A stretch of DNA of 64,000 nt, taken from the NCBI GenBank assembly GCA_001784175.1, contig MFPR01000030.1, forward strand, positions 109,420 to 173,419. Reading direction: 5' to 3'. Every line of letters begins with the position of its first letter. The first letter of the stretch is position 1. Source of the stretch: Candidatus Lindowbacteria bacterium RIFCSPLOWO2_12_FULL_62_27 (GTDB lineage Bacteria > Lindowbacteria > 2-12-FULL-62-27). The notes beneath the pieces were generated by a model, which ran no database searches, had not been told where the DNA came from, and saw nothing but the letters and a program-made list of their open reading frames with translations. Shown here piece after piece: positions 25,515 to 34,441 of the stretch. The position numbers and the translations under genes are program-made.

Positions 25515-28500
25515 CCGGCTGCCCCCTTTTCAAAATGCCTTTGAGGTCGGACCCGTGAGGAGAATGGCAGGACACGCATTCGACCGCCCGACCATCCGGG
25601 GTCTTGATGTCTACCGGGTGGACGTGCTCTCCCTCGAATTTGTGGCAGGACTCGCATACCTTCGTGACCGTCGGGGCTTTCAGGAGCGGTCTGGCCTCGG
25701 CGTAATGGGGCGTGTGACATTTCACGCAGTCGCCCTTTTTCGCCGGCGGATGCCCGATTTTGGCCGCCGCAATGTCGCGGCGCTGGGCGGTATGACAGGT
25801 AAAACAGAGTTCGGGCGGGCGGGCGCGAAGGTTATGCTCGATGTCCGACCCATGCGGCGCGTGGCATTCGACGCACCCATTCTTCTCGATCGCTCCGTGC
25901 GCGGCTTTGCCCGCGTTCGCCGCCGGAGATTTTTGCTCGTGGCAGACGAAGCAGGCATTCTTGTTGATCGTGACGGCCTTGCCCTTGACGACCGGCTCCT
26001 CATGACAGTTGGTGCACAGGCCTTTTTTGACCGGATAATGGGCCGTGGGTTTCAGGAGTTTCTTCTCGGCGCCGCCGTGAGGGGTGTGGCACATGGAACA
26101 GCGCGCGCCGGTGACATCGTTGTTGACATGCGCCAGTTTGAATTTGGCTTCGGTCGCATCGTGGCACGTCAGGCACAGTTCGGCCACGGCGGCGTTGAGA
26201 AGCGGCTTCTGGCCGGAGCCGTGAACCGCATGACAGGTCAGACACGCGCCCTCGGCCGCCGGCGGATGGGGCACCGGGGACTGCGAAACGATTTTCGCGA
26301 TGCCGGCGTGACAGCTCAAGCATAATTTCCCGTCGTCCGCCGACAGCTTCAATCGGTTCTTCGTGTCGCCGGCGTGAGGTTCGTGACAGGACAGGCATTC
26401 GCCCTTCTTCACCGGCGGATGTTCGGAGGCGAGGGAGGACGCGAGTCGAATTTTCTCGTGACAAGACAGGCAGAGTTTTGTCCTGGGGGCCGCCAGATAC
26501 GGCTGGTCATTCGAAGCATGCGGGTTGTGGCATTTCGCGCAGTCTTCCTTGACGGGCGCATGCACGAATTTTTTCTTGAGCCAGTCGGCTTGCTGGTCGT
26601 GGCAGGTGGCGCAGACCTCCGTCCGCCGCTCCGGCAGGCCGAGCGCCGATGAATCGGTCACCTCGCCGTGGCAATTTTCGCAGCCACGCTCCTCGAAGGG
26701 CGGATGACGATGTTTCTTCAGAAGGCCCTTGTCCCCGGAGTAATGCGGCGTATGGCAGTAGGCGCAGCGCGTATTTTTGGTGAGCATATTCTTGTGTTTG
26801 TCCTGAAGATCGCCGGCGTCGAGCTTGTGGCAATCGGCGCAGAGTTCTCCCTCGGGTTTGACCAGCATCCATTTGCGGCCCGATGCGTGGGTGGCGTGGC
26901 AGGTCACGCACATCTGCTTTTTCACAGGGAAATGGGTGACGCCTGTGTCGGGGAAATTGAACTTATCCTGATGGCAATCCTGGCACGGCACGGAAGACTT
27001 CAACGTCAGCAATTTCGCTTTTTCGGAGCTGTGCGGCGCGTGGCATCGAGAGCATTGGCCCTCCTTAAACGGCGGATGGCCATCCGGGTCTTTCAACTGT
27101 TCCTTCACTTTGGCGTGACAGGTCGCACAGACCTCCACAGGCTTCGTCCGGAACATCTTGTCTTCGGAACTTTGATGCGGGTCGTGGCAGCGCGCGCACT
27201 GGCCCTCGGACACCGGGCGATGCACGACGGAAAGCTGAAAGGGCCCCTGCTTGTGGCAGGTGAAACAGAGCGCCGGAGTCGGCCTGGCGAGGAGGGACGC
27301 CTGGTTCGAAGTATGGGATGCATGGCATTTGATACACTCGCCGTTCTTGAAGGGCTGATGGGGCGTCTTGTTGGGATCCGGTTTCTTGTCGTCATGGCAG
27401 TTCTGGCACAGCGCCGGCGGCGGCTGGACGAGCAGCTTTGGATTGTTGGAGGTGTGGGACTGATGACAGTTCATGCAGTTGTCCTCCATCGGCGGATGGA
27501 CGACGCGGCCGGTAAAGTTTTCCTTTTTGTGGCATCGCAGACACAGTTCGGACGCGGGCGCGCGCAGAAGATGGTCCGTCGAACTGCCGTGCCCGAGGTG
27601 ACAGAGGATGCAGTCGCGATTCTGATAAGGCCGGTGGGTCGATTTCTCTCCGGAAGCATATTTGTGGCAGTCCACGCAGACTCCGCCGCTCTCTTTAGCC
27701 AGAAACCAGCTCTGATTCGATCCATGAGGCGCGTGGCATTTCACGCACTGGCCCCGCTTCGCCGGATCGTGCGCGCTTTTGCCTTTCGCCGTGTTCTCTT
27801 TGATTTTGGCGTGGCAGGAAAGGCAAATCTCCCCGCCATCCGCCGGCACGGAAAATTTCGCCGCGCCTTCCGACAGTTTGTGGCAGGCCGCGCATTTGCC
27901 CTCCTTGACCGGAGCGTGGAGATTGACGAGGAGGTTTTCATTTTTGGAGGCGTGCGGGCTGTGGCAGGTCAGACAATTCCCGCTTTCGATCTTCTGCCCG
28001 CTATGTTTTCCGACAAGGTCGTCGTTGAAGGTGTGACATTTGAGACACAGATCGGGCATGGGTTTGTTCAGCATGCCGGCCGACTGCTCGCCATGGGGAT
28101 TGTGGCAGACCACGCACTGGCCGTCCGAAAGATGGGGATGAACGTGCGGCAGCTCCATGTCCTTGCTTGTGTTGTCATGGCAGTCGACGCATTTCTTGCC
28201 GGGATCGACGAGACGCTTGTCGTCCGAGACGTGCGCATCGTGGCAGGCAAGGCATTTGCCGAGGGCCACGGGACTGTGGACGTTTGGACCGCGGGGAATA
28301 TTGTTGTGGCAGGTAGAACAGAGTTCGGCGGGCGGGAATTTGAGGGAAAGGCGGGGCAGAAGCCCGTGCTGTTTATGGCAGGCCAGGCAATCATTTTTCA
28401 GGACTGGGTCATGCTTGAAAGCGGACTCCTTAAAACGTGTTTTCGTTTTTCTGTGGCATTCAAAACAAAGCGCCCCGCCGGATTCACCTCTATTGACGTT

Positions 28501-28665
28501 CGTGGCGGTCGGCGTGCAGGACACAAGAAGCACCGAACACACGAGGAAGCAGGCAAGGGCCATTCGCCGCAAATGCGATGGATGAAGGCATAGAGTTCCA
28601 CCCTCCGTCTTTTTCCCGTCAGAGAACTCATGCCGATCGGATCGGCGGAAGAAACAGAAACGCAT
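25486..28665 (-). CDS. 42-haem lipoprotein cytochrome c (doubled-CXXCH type)
   Basis: 1059 aa with 42 CXXCH motifs counted by eye, about one haem per 24 residues. Signal region ends in lipobox LLVSC near residue 50, predicting an outer-membrane lipoprotein. The repeating unit is the doubled-CXXCH pattern: LCxxCH, then HPPxxxG(E/Q)CxxCH, then PHxSxxxxLL, with extra His for bis-His ligation. GGAGGA lies about 9 nt upstream of ATG 28665, which favours this start over MALACF at 28563. A chain this long can hold a continuous haem wire through or beyond the outer membrane. Transcribed from a possible sigma-54 promoter. Confidence 0.93.
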   Translation of the reverse strand: MRFCFFRRSDRHEFSDGKKTEGGTLCLHPSHLRRMALACFLVCSVLLVSCTPTATNVNRGESGGALCFECHRKTKTRFKESAFKHDPVLKNDCLACHKQHGLLPRLSLKFPPAELCSTCHNNIPRGPNVHSPVALGKCLACHDAHVSDDKRLVDPGKKCVDCHDNTSKDMELPHVHPHLSDGQCVVCHNPHGEQSAGMLNKPMPDLCLKCHTFNDDLVGKHSGQKIESGNCLTCHSPHASKNENLLVNLHAPVKEGKCAACHKLSEGAAKFSVPADGGEICLSCHAKIKENTAKGKSAHDPAKRGQCVKCHAPHGSNQSWFLAKESGGVCVDCHKYASGEKSTHRPYQNRDCILCHLGHGSSTDHLLRAPASELCLRCHKKENFTGRVVHPPMEDNCMNCHQSHTSNNPKLLVQPPPALCQNCHDDKKPDPNKTPHQPFKNGECIKCHASHTSNQASLLARPTPALCFTCHKQGPFQLSVVHRPVSEGQCARCHDPHQSSEDKMFRTKPVEVCATCHAKVKEQLKDPDGHPPFKEGQCSRCHAPHSSEKAKLLTLKSSVPCQDCHQDKFNFPDTGVTHFPVKKQMCVTCHATHASGRKWMLVKPEGELCADCHKLDAGDLQDKHKNMLTKNTRCAYCHTPHYSGDKGLLKKHRHPPFEERGCENCHGEVTDSSALGLPERRTEVCATCHDQQADWLKKKFVHAPVKEDCAKCHNPHASNDQPYLAAPRTKLCLSCHEKIRLASSLASEHPPVKKGECLSCHEPHAGDTKNRLKLSADDGKLCLSCHAGIAKIVSQSPVPHPPAAEGACLTCHAVHGSGQKPLLNAAVAELCLTCHDATEAKFKLAHVNNDVTGARCSMCHTPHGGAEKKLLKPTAHYPVKKGLCTNCHEEPVVKGKAVTINKNACFVCHEQKSPAANAGKAAHGAIEKNGCVECHAPHGSDIEHNLRARPPELCFTCHTAQRRDIAAAKIGHPPAKKGDCVKCHTPHYAEARPLLKAPTVTKVCESCHKFEGEHVHPVDIKTPDGRAVECVSCHSPHGSDLKGILKRGQPDVCQQCHKG

Positions 28666-28743
28666 CGCGGCGATTCCTCCCTTCCTGGTCGGGTCCTCGA
28701 ATTACTCCGGAGTCCCTACAAACCGCTTGGTATGTAGTCAGTT

Positions 28744-28761
28744 ATGCAAAATACGTACCGG
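28744..28761 (-). promoter_or_regulatory. Sigma-54-like promoter of the 42-haem cytochrome
   Basis: On the minus strand CGGTACG-TATT-TTGCAT matches the sigma-54 consensus TGGCACG-N4-TTGCA, with GG (-24) and GC (-12) separated by exactly 10 nt. The predicted transcript starts near 28735, giving a leader of about 70 nt. Three dyads lie 85-150 bp upstream. Sigma-54 promoters need an enhancer-binding protein, so expression would be signal-dependent. Confidence 0.5.
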
Positions 28762-28818
28762 CTTGGGAAATGCCTGGGAAGTAGTCTGTAACCTTTTTAT
28801 TTGACAGGGATTGGCCAC

Positions 28819-28897
28819 TTTGTCCGAAGGAAATGGACAAATATGTCACAATATCACATATGTATTATATTATGACACATGTCCGCCGAAGGACATG
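28819..28897. promoter_or_regulatory. Array of three dyads upstream of the 42-haem gene
   Basis: Dyad 1: TTTGTCC (28819-28825) and GGACAAA (28835-28841). Dyad 2: TGTCA (28844-28848) to TGACA (28873-28877), 13 of 17 base pairs symmetric. Dyad 3: CATGTCC (28878-28884) and GGACATG (28891-28897). The centres are about 30 and 27 bp apart, near three helical turns, and all share a TGTCC/TGTCA half-site. The remaining bases of the gap 28666-28936 hold no gene. Confidence 0.45.
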
Positions 28898-28936
28898 CTA
28901 CGCGTCCTCGTACATAAGTCCATCGAGGCCCGACGG

Positions 28937-29575
28937 TTATTTGGTTTCGGGTTCAGGCGCCGACTCTGGTTTGTATTCCGGGGCGGCACCGGGTGCGGCC
29001 GGCAGTTCGCCTTCGTGTCCCGGCTGATAGTGCGCGATCTTCTTCCACGCCGCTTGGGCCTCAAATCCGACTGCCGTATCCCACGTTGGCGCCTTTTCGT
29101 TGTGGCATCCGGCACAGACCGCCGCCGTCGGATGGACCAGACCGTTCGCCACCGCCGCCTGAGAATCCTTCATAACGCTCATCTTCGCGTAATCCGCGCC
29201 GGCCCCGTGACAGTGTTCGCACTGGACGCCGTCCTCCATCCTGAACTTCTCTCCCAGCAGCGACGTGTCCGCTTTGAAGGCGGTCACATGACAGACCAGG
29301 CACTCGTCCGATTTCTGGGGGTCGCCCTCCAGTCCGGCCTTCTTCGCAATCTCTTTGGCCGTGTCCGTGCCGAGCGTCTCGTAAGCCCGCGCGTGGCCGC
29401 TCTCTTTCCAGATCTTATACTGCGCCCCTTTGGCATCGGACTTGTGACACATTCCGCATTTGTCCGCGCCGACAAACCCGTGTTCGACGTTGGCCGGCGC
29501 CGTCTCCTCCGCGTTCGCCTTCAAGGACCCCATGAACCCAACCATCACCAGCGATACAAACAGAAATCTTTTCAT
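28937..29575 (-). CDS. Tetrahaem cytochrome c, c554-like
   Basis: 212 aa. Signal peptide MKRFLFVSLVMVGFMGSLKA, then four CXXCH sites: CGMCH, CLVCH, CEHCH, CAGCH, with YKIWKESGHARAYETL between the first and second, as in the cytochrome c554 family of soluble periplasmic electron carriers. The C terminus is Pro/Glu-rich and disordered. AGAAGGAG is upstream of ATG 29575. It lies upstream of the dyad array and on a separate transcript from the 42-haem gene; it may shuttle electrons from the inner membrane to the conduit. Confidence 0.88.
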   Translation of the reverse strand: MKRFLFVSLVMVGFMGSLKANAEETAPANVEHGFVGADKCGMCHKSDAKGAQYKIWKESGHARAYETLGTDTAKEIAKKAGLEGDPQKSDECLVCHVTAFKADTSLLGEKFRMEDGVQCEHCHGAGADYAKMSVMKDSQAAVANGLVHPTAAVCAGCHNEKAPTWDTAVGFEAQAAWKKIAHYQPGHEGELPAAPGAAPEYKPESAPEPETK

Positions 29576-29676
29576 CCTTCGATTCTCCTTCTGTTTCTCA
29601 TGGATGATCTCCGCTCCGTACGGGGGAGAACCTTCATGCGCAGATCACATTCATTTATGCCGAACGCCGCGCCTCG

Positions 29677-30450
29677 TTACGCGTAGCTGTGCAGCCCGGA
29701 CAGCAGATAATTCACGCCGAAATAGGTGAAGAGCACGCAGGCGAATCCGCCGATGGCCAGCCACGCGAACCGGGCGCCTTCCCATTTTCGGACGCGGCGC
29801 AGGTGGATGGCGAGGGCGTAGATGATCCACGTGATGAGCGACCAGGTTTCCTTCGGATCCCACGACCAGTACGTGCCCCAGGCTTCGTTCGCCCACACGG
29901 CGCCGAGGACAATACCGACTGTCAGGAGAATGAATCCGAGGATGATGGCGCGAAAGGTGAAGGCATCGAGGGCTTTTTCAAGGCCGTTTTTTTGGATGAG
30001 AAACACGATGGATGAAAGCGTGGCCAGGCCGAGCGCCGCGTAGGCCATGAGCGTGGTGGAGACATGAAAGAGCAGCCAATTCGATTGGAGCGCCGGAACG
30101 AGCGGGCGGATGGATTTGTCGAGGAGCGCGGCGATGCCGAGAAAGAGGAGCGCCAGGATCGCGGTCCAGAATCCGAGGCCGGGGATGGACCACTTGATGG
30201 AAAAAATAAAATGAAAGAGCAGGATCGACCACGTGAGGCTCACCAGGGATTCGAACTGGTTGGACAGCGGAGCGAACCCGCCGACGTTCCACCGCGTTGC
30301 CAGAAAAACGGTCAGGAGAATCCAGCTCACTCCCAGCGAGAGGACAGCCAAAAAATCAAAAACAGGCCGGGCGACCAGGCGGCGAATGGCGCCGAAAAGC
30401 AGAGTCGCGAGGAGACACCCAAAGGCCGCGTTCAGAAGGAGGGGGCTCAC
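29677..30450 (-). CDS. ccsA: Cytochrome c biogenesis protein CcsA/ResC (second copy)
   Basis: 257 aa from GTG 30450, which overlaps the resB stop (GTGA). Eight hydrophobic segments and the canonical haem motif WANEAWGTYWSWDPKETW. The longer in-frame reading to 30762 lies inside resB and lacks protein character. With resB next door this forms a complete system II haem-ligation module, separate from the ccsA at 9.9 kb. The GTG sits at the edge of a 7-bp tandem repeat. Confidence 0.92.
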   Translation of the reverse strand: MSPLLLNAAFGCLLATLLFGAIRRLVARPVFDFLAVLSLGVSWILLTVFLATRWNVGGFAPLSNQFESLVSLTWSILLFHFIFSIKWSIPGLGFWTAILALLFLGIAALLDKSIRPLVPALQSNWLLFHVSTTLMAYAALGLATLSSIVFLIQKNGLEKALDAFTFRAIILGFILLTVGIVLGAVWANEAWGTYWSWDPKETWSLITWIIYALAIHLRRVRKWEGARFAWLAIGGFACVLFTYFGVNYLLSGLHSYA

Positions 30451-31541
30451 CGGGATTTTGGATTTTGGATATTGGATTTCGGATTGCCGGCAAAAGACCA
30501 GACGAGGCCGAGCGGAAGGAGCGCAAACCCGGCGTAGACCATCGGCACGCTGGGGTCTTTGGCCACCTGGATGGAACTGAACGCCGGATCGTTCGGATCG
30601 TAGCCGGACTGGTAGAAGGCATAGCCTTTGTAACGGAACGGCTCGTTGACATGAATGGTTTTCTGGGCCGCGACCCGGCCATTTTCCAGAATGCTCAGAT
30701 GGCTGCGGAATTGCCGGATGTCGCCGGGCCGGAATTCGTAAACGGCTTGCAAAGTCGCGCAACAGGACATTTCCTTTTCCGGTCCGTGGGAAGAGGCGTC
30801 GGTGGCGTTGTGCCGGCCGAAATCCGGGAATTTGGCGAACAGCCAGCGCCTGGCGGCGTGGCCGCTTTTCACGATTTCGAGTTGCACAGCGGGATTGACC
30901 GGCTGGTCGGAAACGTTTGCCGGGCCGTTTTCGCCCATCATGAAATGGGAAAAGACCGCCAGAACGCGAACGTCGGCGTCGAGCGGATTTAATCGATACG
31001 TTCCGGGTCCGGCGACTTGCAGAGACTCGGATTTCCCGGAGGCGTGATCCGAAAAATGCAGGAGATGAACGCCGCCGGCGCGGTCAATCGTGAAATGATC
31101 GAGCCTGATTTGGAATGGAATATTCTTTGTTCGGGTTTCGTCCAGATGAAAACTGCCCCTGACCTGGCCCGCCCGCATGGGCAGGATGCCATGATCCGCC
31201 CACATCCACCGGACGGCGGCGCCGAGGAGAATCAGGAGCACCGCCGCATGAGTCACAAAAACTCCCGGACGCGACCGGATGGTCCGGATGCGCATGAGGG
31301 AACAGGCGGCGAGGTTGACGGCGAGCGCGGCAAGGAGAAGATTGAACCACGCGGTGGAAAAGAGCCGGTCGAGGCCGAGACCGAGAACGAGTCGCGATCC
31401 TGTGGGGCCCAGCATTTTTGGATAGACCTCCGGCGACTCGCCCTGCGGAATCGCTGCGCCGATGACGCAGGCCAAAACGATCAAGCCCAGGAGCCAGAAG
31501 AGCAGCCGGATGGAAGCCAGTTTCGAAAGGATCGAATTCAT
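30447..31541 (-). CDS. resB: ResB, system II cytochrome c biogenesis
   Basis: 364 aa from ATG 31541 (MNSILSKLASIRLLF). N-terminal membrane helices (LLFWLLGLIVLACVIGAAIP, FNLLLAALAVNLAACSL, VFVTHAAVLLILLGAAV), a large periplasmic domain ending in HVNEPFRYKGYAFYQSGYDP, a hallmark of ResB, and a last helix. ResB holds haem and apocytochrome for ligation with CcsA. The final dozen codons (PKSNIQNPKSR) are encoded by a heptanucleotide repeat, so the C terminus may vary in length or frame. Confidence 0.93.
   Translation of the reverse strand: MNSILSKLASIRLLFWLLGLIVLACVIGAAIPQGESPEVYPKMLGPTGSRLVLGLGLDRLFSTAWFNLLLAALAVNLAACSLMRIRTIRSRPGVFVTHAAVLLILLGAAVRWMWADHGILPMRAGQVRGSFHLDETRTKNIPFQIRLDHFTIDRAGGVHLLHFSDHASGKSESLQVAGPGTYRLNPLDADVRVLAVFSHFMMGENGPANVSDQPVNPAVQLEIVKSGHAARRWLFAKFPDFGRHNATDASSHGPEKEMSCCATLQAVYEFRPGDIRQFRSHLSILENGRVAAQKTIHVNEPFRYKGYAFYQSGYDPNDPAFSSIQVAKDPSVPMVYAGFALLPLGLVWSFAGNPKSNIQNPKSR
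30453..30487. repeat. Five tandem heptamers (GGATTTT type) at the resB/ccsA junction
   Basis: Consecutive units read GGATTTT, GGATTTT, GGATATT, GGATTTC, GGATTGC. They encode the last residues of ResB and lie just upstream of the ccsA GTG. Because the unit is 7 bp, gain or loss of one copy shifts the resB frame and changes how its stop overlaps the ccsA start. Confidence 0.75.
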
Positions 31542-31702
31542 GAGCCAACCTACTGCAAAAGCTGTTCCGGACAATCAGGAGAAGGGCGGGAAATGCGTAA
31601 TCTCTCGGAATGCAGGTGGATGGCGTTTCGGGCCGATGGCGGGGATCGTCCTGGGATGTAATGAATCAGGGCAAACAATATTCCGGTTTAAAACAATTCA
31701 GC

Positions 31703-31731
31703 TTGAAGCCGATTTTCCACGCTGATAAAAT
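31703..31731 (+). promoter_or_regulatory. Promoter of the bat operon, near-leaderless
   Basis: TTGAAG (31703-31708), 17-nt spacer, TAAAAT (31726-31731). The batA ATG follows 10 nt after the -10 box (31742), so the expected leader is about 3-4 nt and no Shine-Dalgarno site is present. It lies in the 200-bp divergent gap between resB and batA. Confidence 0.6.
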
Positions 31732-31741
31732 CCCGGCGATC

Positions 31742-32740
31742 ATGAGCTGGACGTTCCGGCATCCGCATTTTTTGTGGCTCTTGGCGCTCGCTGCGGTCCC
31801 GCTCGTCCGCGAGTTCGTGTGGAAACCGGCGGCCGCCGCGCTCGGATTCTCCGCCACGGCCCGCGCCGCGCGGCGCGGGCCGACCGCTCGCGCGATGGGC
31901 CTCCGGTCCCTCGCTGTTTTCCGTTCGATCGCGATCGTCCTCGCGGTCGGCGCCCTTGCCCGGCCGCAGGCCGGCGACGAGCAGTCGAAGGTGTGCGTCG
32001 AGGGGATCGCCATCGAGCTGGTGGTCGACGTTTCCGGAAGCATGGCGCAGGAGGACATGGTCTACGAGGGCGCCCGGAGGTCGCGGCTCGAAACGGCCAA
32101 ACACGTCATCGACGGGTTTGTCCGCGGCCGCGCCGACGACCTGATCGGCCTGACAACGTTCAGCGCCTATCCGAACGAAGTCTGTCCCCTGACGCTCGAC
32201 TACGGCATGCTGTCGAAATTTTTTGAACACGTGCAGCCGGACAAATTTTTCGGATACACCGCCATCGGCGACGGGATCGTCCAGGGGGCGGCGCTTCTCA
32301 AGGAGTCGACCGCCCAGAGCAAGGTCATGGTGCTCCTCACCGACGGGCTGAACAATTTCGGCGCGACGCACCCCGTCGAGGCGGCCCGGATGGCCGCCCA
32401 GCTCGGGATCCGGATTTATGCGATCGGGATCGTGCCGGACCAGGCGGCGCAGTCGTCCGTCGATTTTTTCGGCCGCAAAATTTTCATGCGCGGACAGGAA
32501 GTCGACGAGGAAACTCTTCGGCAGGTCGCAACGGAAGCTCGCGGGCGGTACTTCGCGGCCGCCGACGGGGGAAAACTTAAAAAAATATATGAGGAAATCA
32601 ACAAGCTGGAAAAAACAGAGCACTTCACGGAAAAATATCTCCAGTACCGCGAGCTGTATCACGTTCCCCTCGCCGCTTCCCTCGGACTGGTTTTCACCGA
32701 GTCGATCCTCGGACTGACGCTTTTTCGGAAAAAACCCTGA
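31742..32740 (+). CDS. batA: BatA-like VWA-domain membrane protein
   Basis: 332 aa from ATG 31742 (MSWTFRHPHFLWLLA). Two N-terminal membrane helices, then a von Willebrand factor A domain with MIDAS motif DVSGSM, a TAIGDGI turn and VLLTDGLNN, then a C-terminal helix. BatA/B proteins assemble in the membrane with MoxR and are linked to stress tolerance and envelope protein maturation. A longer in-frame reading from 31610 crosses the promoter and is rejected. TGATG overlap with the next gene. Confidence 0.88.
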   Translation: MSWTFRHPHFLWLLALAAVPLVREFVWKPAAAALGFSATARAARRGPTARAMGLRSLAVFRSIAIVLAVGALARPQAGDEQSKVCVEGIAIELVVDVSGSMAQEDMVYEGARRSRLETAKHVIDGFVRGRADDLIGLTTFSAYPNEVCPLTLDYGMLSKFFEHVQPDKFFGYTAIGDGIVQGAALLKESTAQSKVMVLLTDGLNNFGATHPVEAARMAAQLGIRIYAIGIVPDQAAQSSVDFFGRKIFMRGQEVDEETLRQVATEARGRYFAAADGGKLKKIYEEINKLEKTEHFTEKYLQYRELYHVPLAASLGLVFTESILGLTLFRKKP

Positions 32741-34440
32741 TGGCCACCGAGTCCTCTTTCCTCATCGCCCACCCAGCCGCGCTGTGGCTCGTTTGGGCGC
32801 TGCCGGCCGTGGCTGCTGCGTTCTGGCTCACCTGGCGCTGGAACCGGCAGGCGCTGGCGCGGTATTTTTCGGCGGACCAGTTGTCGCGGCTGGCCGGGTC
32901 GGTCAGCCCGGCGCGGCGGCGGGCGAAACTCGCGCTGCTTCTCCTTGCTCTGCTGTTCTCGATCCTGGCCTTGGCCGAGCCGAAGTGGGGCGTGGAGGAA
33001 CAGACGGTCCATACCTCCGGCCGCGACATCCTGGTCCTTCTGGACGTTTCGAAAAGCATGCTGGCGACGGACGTCGCGCCGTCGCGTCTTGAGCGGGTCA
33101 AACTCGACATTCAGGACATGGTCGGCGTCCTCAAGGGCGACCGGATCGGCCTGATCGTGTTCGCCGGCCATCCGGTGTTGAAATGTCCCCTCACGATCGA
33201 TTACGCCTTTTTCCGCCGCGCGCTGGACCGGGCCGGCGTTCAGTCCGTGACGCGCGGCGGCACGTTGATCGGCGACGCCATCCGGCTCGGCATCGACGCC
33301 TTCACCGATCAGATCCCTAACAACAAGACGATGCTGCTGATCAGCGACGGCGAGGATCAGGGAAGTTACCCGATCGAGGCCGCGCGGCAGGCGGCGGAAC
33401 GCGGGATCCGCATTTTCACGGTGGGCGTCGGTGACCGCGACTTCGGCAGCCGCATCCGGGTCGACGGAGACTTCGTCCGGGATGAAGGCAAAGAGGTCTG
33501 GACGAAACTCAATCCGGATGAACTCCGGAGAATCGCCCAGGAAACCGCCGGCGGATACATCCCCGCCGGGACGCGGTCTCTCGATCTGGACCGGATCTAC
33601 CGGCAGAAAATATCGGCCGCGGGCGGGGGCGCGCTGGAGGAAACGAAGAAAACGTTTGTCGAGAGCCGGTATCAACTGTTTTTGTTCTTCGGCGTCCTGT
33701 TTCTCGCGGCGGAGTGCCTGATGTCCGACCGGGTGAGGACGCGGCGCATCGCGGCGATGCTTGTGTTCCTGTGCTTTTGCGCTCCTTCGTTCGGCGCCGG
33801 GCCGGACTTGCCGGACGTGTTCGATTTGTATAACGAAGGCCGCGCGCTCTACGAGAATGGCGCCTACGACTCCGCGGCCGAGTATTTTTCCAGGGCGTCG
33901 ACAGGCCCTTCCGCGGATTTTGAATGTGACGCGTTTTATAATCTCGGAAACGCGAATGTCCAAAAAGCCGGCCGACAAAAAGACGCCGACCTGCCTGGCG
34001 CCATCCAGTCGCTCCGCCTGGCAGTCTCAGCCTACCGCGAATCCCTCGACCGGCGGCCCGGCAAAAAAGACGCGCAGCACAATCTTGAGCTGGCCCGGCG
34101 GCTGTTGAAACAATTGGTCGAACTTCAGAGAAAGAAAGAACAGGAAGACAGGAAACGGCAGGATCAGAAAAAGGATCAGACCGATACGCAGGCCGGCCAG
34201 AACGCGGGCGATACGTCCCAAGGGCAGCCCAACCCGCAGTCGTCGCCGAACCAGGGGCCGCAGGATCAGGGTAAATCCTTCAACCAAAAAGAGGCGGAGA
34301 GACAAATGAAGGATCGCCTCAAAGAGATGCAGGACCTCCGGCAGCAGCTCATGCAGGCCGCGCGGCAGAGGGGCGTCGACCCGGAAAAAAATCAGGAACA
34401 GGCCGTGGGCGTGGTCGGCGGCGCGGTCAAGGACTGGTAG
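32740..34440 (+). CDS. BatB-BatC fusion: VWA domain plus TPR and charged tail
   Basis: 566 aa. N-terminal membrane helices, a VWA domain with MIDAS DVSKSM and LLISDGEDQG, a membrane segment (QLFLFFGVLFLAAECL), a second hydrophobic segment near 330, then TPR-like helices (FDLYNEGRALYENGAYDSAA) and a long Lys/Gln/Asp-rich tail (KKEQEDRKRQDQKKDQ). The last part is what BatC normally supplies, so batB and batC are fused here. Translationally coupled to batA; followed by batD after 1 nt. Confidence 0.85.
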   Translation: MATESSFLIAHPAALWLVWALPAVAAAFWLTWRWNRQALARYFSADQLSRLAGSVSPARRRAKLALLLLALLFSILALAEPKWGVEEQTVHTSGRDILVLLDVSKSMLATDVAPSRLERVKLDIQDMVGVLKGDRIGLIVFAGHPVLKCPLTIDYAFFRRALDRAGVQSVTRGGTLIGDAIRLGIDAFTDQIPNNKTMLLISDGEDQGSYPIEAARQAAERGIRIFTVGVGDRDFGSRIRVDGDFVRDEGKEVWTKLNPDELRRIAQETAGGYIPAGTRSLDLDRIYRQKISAAGGGALEETKKTFVESRYQLFLFFGVLFLAAECLMSDRVRTRRIAAMLVFLCFCAPSFGAGPDLPDVFDLYNEGRALYENGAYDSAAEYFSRASTGPSADFECDAFYNLGNANVQKAGRQKDADLPGAIQSLRLAVSAYRESLDRRPGKKDAQHNLELARRLLKQLVELQRKKEQEDRKRQDQKKDQTDTQAGQNAGDTSQGQPNPQSSPNQGPQDQGKSFNQKEAERQMKDRLKEMQDLRQQLMQAARQRGVDPEKNQEQAVGVVGGAVKDW

Positions 34441-34441
34441 G

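Noticed and set aside
26668..28593. Long plus-strand frame of 641 codons opposite the 42-haem gene
   Set aside because: It is the antisense shadow of a repetitive CXXCH-coding sequence; it has no ribosome site and its repeats follow the cytochrome periodicity.
28878..28897. Terminator after the tetrahaem cytochrome gene
   Set aside because: The stem is good but there is no T-tract after it on the minus strand; the matching dyads beside it favour a regulatory role.
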